DNA from: Bacteroidales bacterium UBA1195
GTDB lineage: Bacteria; Bacteroidota; Bacteroidia; Bacteroidales; WCHB1-69
Direction: 5' to 3'
Assembly: GCA_002309855.1 (NCBI GenBank)
Contig: DBYD01000054.1
Coordinates: 62,860-75,305 of the forward strand
Length of the DNA stretch: 12,446 nt
Position 1 is the stretch's first letter. Each line of letters begins with the position of its first letter. The notes under the pieces are model-generated. The model did not search any database. It was given only the letters and a program-made list of their open reading frames with translations, and had not been told where the DNA came from. Positions 1 to 5,944 of the stretch are shown here, one piece after another. The position numbers were made by a program, and so were the translations under genes.

Positions 1-83
1 GTACCTTTGCACGTTCTTTTACAACAGAACCCATGCAAAGCAAATGAACACAACGATTTAAATGGTGTTTTAGAACTGAAAAA
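1..83 (+). CRISPR. Possible last repeat-spacer unit of a type II-C CRISPR array (left edge, partial)
   Basis: Bases 1-25 run from GTACCTTTGCAC to TTTTACAAC. They carry a Bacteroidota -7 promoter element and end in ACAAC, as expected for the 3' part of a long (about 47 nt) Bacteroidota type II-C repeat with a built-in promoter. Bases 26-55 would be a 30-nt spacer, the usual length. Bases 56-83 resemble a decayed 5' half-repeat: TTTTAGAACTGAAAAA (68-83) compares with TTTTAGTGCTGCAAAA, the reverse complement of the tracrRNA anti-repeat region and its upstream flank. A perfect terminator follows directly. Only one partial unit is visible and no intact repeat can be compared, so this is an inference from position (downstream of cas2), promoter, spacing and partial similarity. 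It could instead be a small RNA gene. Confidence 0.35.
2..9 (+). promoter_or_regulatory. Bacteroidota -7 promoter element at left edge
   Basis: TACCTTTG followed by CA matches the TAnnTTTG consensus exactly. The -33 element would lie outside the window. Transcription would start near base 14 and could end at the hairpin at 79-107, giving a transcript of about 90 nt. If the CRISPR reading is right, this is a repeat-embedded promoter of the kind known from type II-C arrays in Neisseria. Confidence 0.5.
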
Positions 84-107
84 TCCTGCTCGATGAGCAG
101 GATTTTT
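79..107. terminator. Bidirectional intrinsic terminator between array edge and cas2
   Basis: A perfect 13-bp inverted repeat, AAAAATCCTGCTC / GAGCAGGATTTTT, surrounds a 3-nt loop (GAT). The A5 and T5 ends give a U-tract in both directions. It lies 3 nt beyond the cas2 stop codon, so it can end the cas9-cas1-cas2 transcript from the right and the plus-strand transcript starting near base 14 from the left. Confidence 0.85.
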
Positions 108-110
108 GCA

Positions 111-455
111 TCAATAAGGTTCAAAAAACAATTCCAGCTGCTGCTCCGGAGGCTCCACCTTTTTCTCCTTTTTTCCGATAAAAAGTTCTATTTCCCCGAA
201 TTGTTTGTCGGTAATGCAAAGAATTCCTATCTGTCCAAGTTCAGGTAAAAAAGATTTCACCCGCCGGATATGCACATCCGCATTCTCCTTGCTGGGACAA
301 TGCCGCACATAAATGGAGAACTGGAACATTCCAAAACCGTCCTTCACCAACTGTTTCCGGAAATCCGATGCGGCTTTCCGCTCCTTTTTGGTCTCTGTCG
401 GCAAATCAAAAAGAACGAAAACCCACATGATTTTGTATTCACTGAACCTTTCCAC
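111..455 (-). CDS. cas2: CRISPR-associated endoribonuclease Cas2 (type II-C)
   Basis: This 114-residue protein is the small partner of Cas1 in the spacer-integration complex, where a Cas2 dimer bridges two Cas1 dimers. The first strand of its ferredoxin-like fold is visible as WVFVLFDLPT, with the conserved Asp at 17, followed by KKERKAASDFRKQL and FQFSIYVRHC. The start used is GTG, because the residues before Met10 (ERFSEYKI) match the N-terminus I recall for Bacteroidota type II Cas2. A different-frame ATG two bases upstream is not usable. The gene begins 16 nt after cas1 and is the last in the operon, with a terminator directly behind it. The C-terminal tail (EPPEQQLELFFEPY) is acidic and variable in this family. 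Identification is firm from family resemblance and position. Confidence 0.96.
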   Translation of the reverse strand: MERFSEYKIMWVFVLFDLPTETKKERKAASDFRKQLVKDGFGMFQFSIYVRHCPSKENADVHIRRVKSFLPELGQIGILCITDKQFGEIELFIGKKEKKVEPPEQQLELFFEPY

Positions 456-471
456 ATCACAAATTAGAATA

Positions 472-1407
472 TTATTCCATTATCGGATACACCACTTTAC
501 GCAATTCCCCACTATAGCACTTGTATAATGATGCAGCGGTTTGGCTTGCAGCCACCATCAGCGGACGGCGCAAACCCTCCATTGTCACATCCAAAACCGG
601 GATGGTCAACAATTCCCTTTTTACAATTCCGGACAATTCTGTTTCTGACGGATACTTTTCCATTGTAGCAATCACCAGCTTGTCCACATAGGGACGATAA
701 GGCTCCATAACATCATCCGCCAGACAATAAGCATTATAGCGGTTGTGGTGATGGATGCCTAAAGTTGGCAGCAAGCCGCTGGCAACCAATGCACGGGCAA
801 TAATTGCACGTAAAATGGCATAACCGTAGTTCAAAAGATTGTTGGGATACTCCCCTTCCCTATCACGGACAAAATCAGGAATGTCAGGGAACAGACGGCT
901 CCAATAATAGGCGGCTGCTCGCGCTTCCAGATTCTCACTGTCACCACTTTTAACCTTTTCTGCCCATAATAGCATACTTCGAGGTTCTTCCTTAAGCACA
1001 AATTCCAAAACTCTGGCCTGGTTTCGGATTTTAGCCACGACCGTCTGTTGCCATAACTGTTTTTTTAATGGCAGGGATGCCTGAATCTGATCAGCATAGC
1101 GTTCCTGTTGGAGGCTGTTCCCTTCCAGAGGCAGCAGCAGTCCGGCAGGCAGATGTGAACTGTTGCAGGTAATCACCGCGCAGTTGTTTTCCGTCAGTGC
1201 ATCCAACAACGCATGTGTAACAGTGATTTGTTGGTGGTCAAGCAGGACAACGCCTATATCCTCCACCGGAACCGTTTTCGCCGCATACGCCTTGAGTGAC
1301 GCGGAAAGCGCATCGTTTTTTTCAACTTCAGGCAGTTTGACAACCAGTTGCCTGTCTTTTAATGAAAGGTAAACCGGATTGCCGAAATATAGAGTGCGCT
1401 TGATCAT
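472..1407 (-). CDS. cas1: CRISPR-associated endonuclease/integrase Cas1 (type II-C)
   Basis: This 311-residue Cas1 is the metal-dependent integrase that inserts new spacers into the array. The N-terminal beta-domain begins IKRTLYFGNPVYLSL, typical of type II Cas1. The helical catalytic domain shows the expected metal ligands: Glu161 in NLEARAAAYYW, His219/His220 in LGIHHHNRYNAY, and Asp231/Asp232 in LADDVMEPYRPYVD. Length and motifs are normal, so the protein should be active. The ATG start matches the family N-terminus. The gene lies 112 nt after cas9 and 16 nt before cas2. Rough counts give about 49% GC, clearly higher than cas9 (about 37%), which suggests that the adaptation genes and cas9 had different recent histories. 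With cas2, and no csn2 or cas4, it defines subtype II-C. Confidence 0.97.
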   Translation of the reverse strand: MIKRTLYFGNPVYLSLKDRQLVVKLPEVEKNDALSASLKAYAAKTVPVEDIGVVLLDHQQITVTHALLDALTENNCAVITCNSSHLPAGLLLPLEGNSLQQERYADQIQASLPLKKQLWQQTVVAKIRNQARVLEFVLKEEPRSMLLWAEKVKSGDSENLEARAAAYYWSRLFPDIPDFVRDREGEYPNNLLNYGYAILRAIIARALVASGLLPTLGIHHHNRYNAYCLADDVMEPYRPYVDKLVIATMEKYPSETELSGIVKRELLTIPVLDVTMEGLRRPLMVAASQTAASLYKCYSGELRKVVYPIME

Positions 1408-1519
1408 GGGTTCAAACTAAGATTTAACGCTCTTACATTGCTTGTTTGTGAGAAAATTTTTGTCCGACACTACGCTTCTTCCCAATTTTCGGCTTTGGGC
1501 AATAGTAGTTTTATGCTGC

Positions 1520-4500
1520 TCATAACTCTATTATTTTGCCTACCACTGAAATATTCACTTTGCGTGGATGAAGTTCAAATAACGCTTTTAAACTTTTAAC
1601 TCTATGATATTTCATGGCATCTTTTGCAGATGATGATTTATCATTTTGCGTTTCAACGTGCAATCTAAACCAATAATCTGACCCTGAAATGCTCTGCACA
1701 CGATATAAATACTTGCTTATCATAGAATAATCCTTGTAGCGTATAGCATCCTCAAAGATTTCATCTTCCATACCCAAAACAAACATCTCGTTTTGCTGCA
1801 GGCTCATTTCAAAAATCCAGTTCACATCAGGCAACTTTTCCAAGAACGATTCGGGAAGTTGTTTGTCCATTATACTATCCCAAAATTCACTTGGATTGTC
1901 AATTATTACTGGCAGCCCATATTTCTTGCGTTCCACAGCGTGCCAAAATGTTACAGTGTGTTCATGGAGCTGCCCTTCTTTATCTCGATATATGGCAATA
2001 TGGTGGTTATTTCCTGGTTTTACAAAGCCAATAGACTCGCCTAATTCATTACGTTTTATAGGAACAACAGCCGACAATCCCGTACGGCAGCGAACAGTAC
2101 GAATAGGTATTGTTTTATTCTTGTCTGCATAAATCGGATTATTATCCAAGTTGTTCAAATTATCCAAGGCTTTCTTCACATCATTCCTATAATCTTTCCC
2201 CTCTTCAAATCCTTGATTTAAGCGTTCCAAAATCTTAGCCCGGATATTACCGTCTACAATAGAGCCAAGGACATCCTCTACCTTATCAACGACCTGAACT
2301 TCCTCTGTCTTTTTATTTACTTTTTTCTCATAAGTTTCCTTACCAGTAAAAACAAATCCTTGCGCACCCTTGCCTAACTTGTATTTCTTTACAATCTCCT
2401 TTTTTCCATTTATCTCGATTTGTCCATAAACGCCTTCCTCATGTAATGCACCCCGTGGTATAACAATGCCATCTTGCAACACCTCTTTTTTTCCTTTGAC
2501 ATATTTAACACGTCTTCCGGTTGAAGCAGTTTTTTTACCCGCCTTAAATGAAACAAGAATCTTTTTCACCTCATCAGCAACAACTTTAGTCGTAAACGGA
2601 ACAAACGATGTAAGATATTTATCCATCAACACCTTTTTTTCTTCAAATTTAATCCCCGCCGATTCAATTTGTTTTCTCATCAAATCCTTTGTATCATCAG
2701 CATTTAGCGTATTAATACGTTGAATAAACCCTTGCTGGGTACAAGCAACCACCAAGGCATCAATGGCATGATGCCTATGGTCGATTCGCTTCGACCAATC
2801 TACAATTTGTTCTTTGGAGTGTTCGTTCTTACCATGATCGCTTGTCCATGTAACGATTTCTGTCAATCCAGCTTGCTTGTACCTTTCAAAGTTAAGTTGA
2901 TGCAAAATCTCATCATACCCCCAAAGATGGCGTAATGTGGCAGTAACTGTTCCGCTTGTGACATTCACGTTTCTACAACATTGTTTTAATATCCTAATTG
3001 ATTCACGCGAAATGTATTGCGTTTCACCCGCTTGACGAGAAACAAACTCCTCCCAATATTTCTTATCTTCCTCAGTTGTTTTCCCTTTCTTTTTTCGTTC
3101 CAAATAATCTTCATATGAAAGCAATAATCGCTCACGTTTTGAAGGAGAAATAATGCCATCTTCATACCATTTCTCAACACGTTCAATATAAGCATCAAAC
3201 ACGGCTTTATCTTGGCTACGCATAAAATCAAACGCTGTACGGTTGTTTTTTGTTGAATTACAGTTTCTACACGATAATATCTTGTTGCTTTGGGAATTAT
3301 CACAAATCAAATCGCGTGGAATAATGTGTTCTATTTCATAGCCTTCACCATTTAAGGCTGCGCTTAAAGAGAATGGTTTTCCACAATAAATACATTGATT
3401 AACTGTTGCTAAAGCGTCAAAGTTTTTCGATACAAACTTTCCTGTTTTTTTGTCGATGCAACCTTTTGTCGGGAAAATGAATTTGTATTTTTCAATAATC
3501 CTTTTGGTTGGCGTTATGCCTTCAGAATTTAATCGTTTGGCTATAGACTCATTTAATCTTTCATAAGCTTCATTCTGTAAGAATGTGGTATTTCTTTCGT
3601 CTTTACTTTGCTTTAATTCTCTTGCCAACTCAACACGAATTGAATCAAATTGTCCATATTCAACCATTAATGCATTGACAACATTAATCATCTGATTGAG
3701 GATCTTTTCTACAACCGGCTGTCGAAGTGCATTCTTTTTAACAGGAGGCAATTTGTCTAATAACTGCCGTGCTTCGTTTTCCGTTTTCGTCAAACTATCC
3801 GAATGTCTGAAACCCACATATTCACAAGCATCACTATATTTCAACCCTTGCTGCAAATACGGCAAGATCCTTCGCATGGCTTTTGCAGATTTATTGCCAA
3901 ATCCTTGTTTGACAAAATCAATGGAATAAAGCCTGTTTATTATATCCTCGTCATAAATGTTGTATTTCTTTTTTAAGGCATTGGCCAATTCTTCTCTATC
4001 CGAAATTGAATACACAGTATGCCACAAATCGTATAAAGGTTCTTTTTCCACATTAGCTTCAATCACTTGAATAACTTCACCTGTAAGCTCATCTGTCAAC
4101 CCGCTATCAGTATTCTTTAGATTAAATTGTAACAACTTTTCTGCATTTTCGAAGTCGCCAAGTGCGTTTTGTAATGCTATTTTAGTAGTATTTCCCTGCA
4201 ATCCTTTTCCAATGGCTTTTCCTCCCCACCATCCATCTTGTTTGCTGATCCCAAGAATGGAATACAGGTCTTTCAATGTCAGTTTCTCGTGAGTATCCAA
4301 GAAATCAACCATCGCTTTACGTTGCTCCAATGTAATATACAATTCATCATTCTTGCGATTTTTCAAAGTTATATTGTTTACCTCTTCCCATATCTTGCAT
4401 GTTTGAAACAAAGGCGAACTTTTCGGAGCAACTTTAGGGCCACCGAAGACTATTTTACCCTCTTTATTTTCATATTCACGTTTCTCAAAATCACAAATGG

Positions 4501-5248
4501 ATACCAAATGTTTGCATGACTTCAACTTTCGTTGATAGAAAATGATTTCATTGCGCAATTTATCAATTTCTTTTTCGGTCAAGATTTCTGGATAAAACAC
4601 CTTCTGGCACTCCATAATTTGGTCAAATTCAGCCTCGTAAGCCCTTCTCGGAAACACCTGTTCCTTTATCCTAAAGGTATAGAATTTTCCCTTGGGTGTT
4701 TCTATTTCATTTTCTTTCAGCTTTTCCGCAAAGTATTGTCCAATTGTCTGATTTCGCTCTTTTATCAATGCATAACGGGCATTAACCTCGGCAACGTATG
4801 CTTTTTGTTTTGTGTCAGCACTTTCATCAGATTTTGCGTGTTTATATCCGCGCTTTTGATTGATATGATAAAGCACACGCCCTATTTCTGGCAATGTCAA
4901 TTGAATCTCATGAGTAGCCGCTTTTGCCCTAAGTTCCCATAACTCTAAAACTGGGAGTTTTATCAATCTTTCATCGGGCAACATATTTGACTTGCGTAAC
5001 TCGGCAGTTAAATATTCTCGACGCAATTGATACCTGTCATACCCCTTGCGTGCAGTCCGTTTTTCTGTACGCGACTGGTTTTTCGAAATCGCATTACCTT
5101 TTGTAAACTCATTCGTATCATCTGGAGAAAGTGGTACTATTCGGCTACCCATTCTTTCTATTGATACAGGTTTCCCATTCTCATCCGCATTCACCACTGC
5201 CCAGCCGATGCTGTTGGTGCCAAGATCCAATCCAAGTATCTTCTTCAT
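1520..5248 (-). CDS. cas9: RNA-guided endonuclease Cas9 (type II-C, 1242 aa)
   Basis: Cas9 uses a crRNA:tracrRNA pair to cut both strands of matching DNA. All nuclease motifs are present. RuvC-I is ILGLDLGTNSIGWAVV with Asp8. An Arg-rich bridge helix lies at about 58-80. RuvC-II is IRVELAREL with Glu540. The HNH domain is about 619-670, with two CxxC pairs (Cys619/622 and Cys660/663), EHIIP with His641, and Asn668. RuvC-III is DHRHHAIDALVVA with His826/827 and Asp830. Residues from about 80 to 530 form the recognition lobe, and about 900-1242 the wedge and PAM-interacting part. At 1242 residues it is shorter than the roughly 1,400-residue Cas9 I recall from Bacteroides fragilis. The reading frame is intact and no catalytic residue is missing. 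The ATG is 14 nt after the tracrRNA. Low GC relative to its neighbours suggests horizontal transfer. The PAM cannot be predicted from sequence alone. Confidence 0.98.
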   Translation of the reverse strand: MKKILGLDLGTNSIGWAVVNADENGKPVSIERMGSRIVPLSPDDTNEFTKGNAISKNQSRTEKRTARKGYDRYQLRREYLTAELRKSNMLPDERLIKLPVLELWELRAKAATHEIQLTLPEIGRVLYHINQKRGYKHAKSDESADTKQKAYVAEVNARYALIKERNQTIGQYFAEKLKENEIETPKGKFYTFRIKEQVFPRRAYEAEFDQIMECQKVFYPEILTEKEIDKLRNEIIFYQRKLKSCKHLVSICDFEKREYENKEGKIVFGGPKVAPKSSPLFQTCKIWEEVNNITLKNRKNDELYITLEQRKAMVDFLDTHEKLTLKDLYSILGISKQDGWWGGKAIGKGLQGNTTKIALQNALGDFENAEKLLQFNLKNTDSGLTDELTGEVIQVIEANVEKEPLYDLWHTVYSISDREELANALKKKYNIYDEDIINRLYSIDFVKQGFGNKSAKAMRRILPYLQQGLKYSDACEYVGFRHSDSLTKTENEARQLLDKLPPVKKNALRQPVVEKILNQMINVVNALMVEYGQFDSIRVELARELKQSKDERNTTFLQNEAYERLNESIAKRLNSEGITPTKRIIEKYKFIFPTKGCIDKKTGKFVSKNFDALATVNQCIYCGKPFSLSAALNGEGYEIEHIIPRDLICDNSQSNKILSCRNCNSTKNNRTAFDFMRSQDKAVFDAYIERVEKWYEDGIISPSKRERLLLSYEDYLERKKKGKTTEEDKKYWEEFVSRQAGETQYISRESIRILKQCCRNVNVTSGTVTATLRHLWGYDEILHQLNFERYKQAGLTEIVTWTSDHGKNEHSKEQIVDWSKRIDHRHHAIDALVVACTQQGFIQRINTLNADDTKDLMRKQIESAGIKFEEKKVLMDKYLTSFVPFTTKVVADEVKKILVSFKAGKKTASTGRRVKYVKGKKEVLQDGIVIPRGALHEEGVYGQIEINGKKEIVKKYKLGKGAQGFVFTGKETYEKKVNKKTEEVQVVDKVEDVLGSIVDGNIRAKILERLNQGFEEGKDYRNDVKKALDNLNNLDNNPIYADKNKTIPIRTVRCRTGLSAVVPIKRNELGESIGFVKPGNNHHIAIYRDKEGQLHEHTVTFWHAVERKKYGLPVIIDNPSEFWDSIMDKQLPESFLEKLPDVNWIFEMSLQQNEMFVLGMEDEIFEDAIRYKDYSMISKYLYRVQSISGSDYWFRLHVETQNDKSSSAKDAMKYHRVKSLKALFELHPRKVNISVVGKIIEL

Positions 5249-5261
5249 TATTATAATGTTT

Positions 5262-5293
5262 TAAGAAAGGGCGAGAACAAAAATCCCCGCCCT
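5262..5293 (-). terminator. tracrRNA 3' hairpin / intrinsic terminator
   Basis: On the minus strand AGGGCGGG (5293-5286) pairs with CUCGCCCU (5275-5268), including one G-U pair, around a 10-nt U-rich loop. UUCUUAA follows. It marks the 3' end of the tracrRNA and is also a likely Cas9-binding stem-loop. It is only 14 nt from the cas9 ATG, so cas9 expression probably requires read-through. Confidence 0.75.
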
Positions 5294-5343
5294 GAATGTT
5301 TTCACAACGGAATAATCCTTATTGTGAATTGCTACTTTTTAGT
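5262..5343 (-). ncRNA. tracrRNA of the type II-C system
   Basis: The minus strand reads CUAAAAAGUAGCAAUUCACAAU (anti-repeat, about 5341-5321 plus flank), then AAGGAUUAUUCC (nexus-like loop), GUUGUGAAAACAUU and a GC-rich terminator hairpin. This follows the layout of known type II-C tracrRNAs, for example the CUACAAUAAGGCC stretch of Neisseria. A promoter element at 5355-5348 would start transcription near 5343, giving an RNA of about 80 nt. The anti-repeat predicts that the CRISPR repeats begin with (A/G)TTGTGAATTGCT. The RNA pairs with the crRNA repeat and loads it into Cas9. Its exact ends are inferred. Confidence 0.85.
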
Positions 5344-5347
5344 GCTG

Positions 5348-5355
5348 CAAAATTA
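5348..5355 (-). promoter_or_regulatory. tracrRNA (and possibly cas9) promoter, -7 element
   Basis: The minus strand reads TAATTTTG followed by CAGCAC, an exact TAnnTTTG match. A start a few bases downstream falls right at the beginning of the anti-repeat. The expected TTTG at about -33 is not evident; the upstream DNA is AT-rich. The same 12-base string (plus strand GCTGCAAAATTA) occurs at the rhuM promoter, 7080-7091. Confidence 0.6.
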
Positions 5356-5415
5356 GTCATTTTTACAATATAAAGTACATTATTATTAAAAAAAAGTTTT
5401 GCTTTTCATCATTAG

Positions 5416-5442
5416 CAGTTGTCAAAGAATCTTTGACAACTG
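5416..5442. repeat. Perfect 27-bp palindrome upstream of the tracrRNA promoter
   Basis: CAGTTGTCAAAGA and TCTTTGACAACTG are perfect 13-bp inverted arms around a single central A (5429). It lies 50 bp downstream of the truncated Bro-N gene and about 60 bp upstream of the tracrRNA -7 element. Neither strand has a T-run after it, so a simple intrinsic terminator is unlikely. An operator for a dimeric DNA-binding protein fits better, and a Rho-independent hairpin lacking a U-tract or a mobile-element scar remains possible. The palindrome is seen directly; its role is inferred. Confidence 0.7.
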
Positions 5443-5492
5443 AATCAAATATCAACTAACTTTTATTCAATTTTTTATGATGCAATAGCACG

Positions 5493-5894
5493 TCATTCGC
5501 ATTGAGGTGTAAAAAGTTCCTTCATCCGTTCCTGCGCCAGTTCCGGGTTCTCAATTTCCTGCAAGCGTTCGTACCCCACCTCCGCCAACCACTGCTTGAA
5601 GGGTTCTGCCTTGGGTGACGGGATGGACTGGATGATGCGGAATAGTCCTTTGACATTGGCGCAGTCGGTAGCATATTTCTTGCCATCAGCACTCTGCAAT
5701 TTCAGTTGTACCCAAAATGGGTACGACTCAAATTCCTTTAAATCACGGTCTTTCATTTTTCTCCAGTATTGCCTAGGATTCGGCGAATCGGTCAAAGCCT
5801 CCACCACATCCACAACGGAGAAATACCACTGATCCTCCTCACCGTTCCAAACGGAACGGATTTTCTTGTCTTGGAATAATTTGATGTTACTCAT
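5493..5894 (-). CDS. Bro-N domain protein, C-terminally truncated
   Basis: This 133-residue protein begins MSNIKLFQDKKIRSVWNGEE and continues WYFSVVDVVEALTDSPNPRQYWRKMK. That is the N-terminal fold of the BRO / phage antirepressor family, which binds nucleic acid. Conserved stretches GKKYATDCANVKGLFRIIQSIPSP and EPFKQWLAEVGYERLQE (about 70-113) follow. Homologues I recall continue for another 100-150 residues after a segment like NPELAQERMKELY; here the frame ends seven residues after QERMKE, in LFTPQCE. The next roughly 140 bp contain many stops in the minus-strand frames and no recognisable remainder. It is either a natural short form or a 3'-truncated relic. It starts 37 nt after the rhuM stop, in the same direction, so the two are probably cotranscribed. 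Its target is unknown. Confidence 0.85.
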   Translation of the reverse strand: MSNIKLFQDKKIRSVWNGEEDQWYFSVVDVVEALTDSPNPRQYWRKMKDRDLKEFESYPFWVQLKLQSADGKKYATDCANVKGLFRIIQSIPSPKAEPFKQWLAEVGYERLQEIENPELAQERMKELFTPQCE

Positions 5895-5902
5895 AGGTTG
5901 GT

Positions 5903-5944
5903 GTTATTTAACGGTTAATGTTATTTTACTGTTATTCTGTTATT
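5903..5944. repeat. GTTATT repeats and TTAAC-n-GTTAA palindrome between rhuM and Bro-N
   Basis: On the plus strand GTTATT occurs at 5903, 5920, 5931 and 5939. Between the first two copies lies TTAACGGTTAA (5908-5918), a palindrome around one central base. The cluster spans the rhuM stop codon and the leader of the Bro-N gene. It may be a protein-binding site or simple AT-rich drift. Confidence 0.4.

Noticed and set aside
8..54. Minus-strand CRISPR repeat starting GTTGTG at 54 and running through TTTGCTTT
   Set aside because: It resembles the start of a Bacteroidota repeat but needs a 2-3 nt insertion, and the -7 promoter element would face the wrong way; the plus-strand reading fits better.
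4532..4942. Plus-strand open frame of 136 codons opposite cas9
   Set aside because: It lies wholly inside the conserved cas9 coding region, has low-complexity Phe/Leu-rich content and no promoter; it is an antisense shadow, like the other plus-strand frames across 1793-5264.
5416..5442. Palindrome read as a Rho-independent terminator for rhuM-Bro-N
   Set aside because: No T-run follows on either strand and the centre leaves one base unless pairs are opened; an operator reading is preferred, though termination is not excluded.
5249..5492. Degenerate CRISPR array between Bro-N and cas9
   Set aside because: The CACAA/TTGTG repeats there belong to a single tracrRNA; no regularly spaced direct repeats were found.
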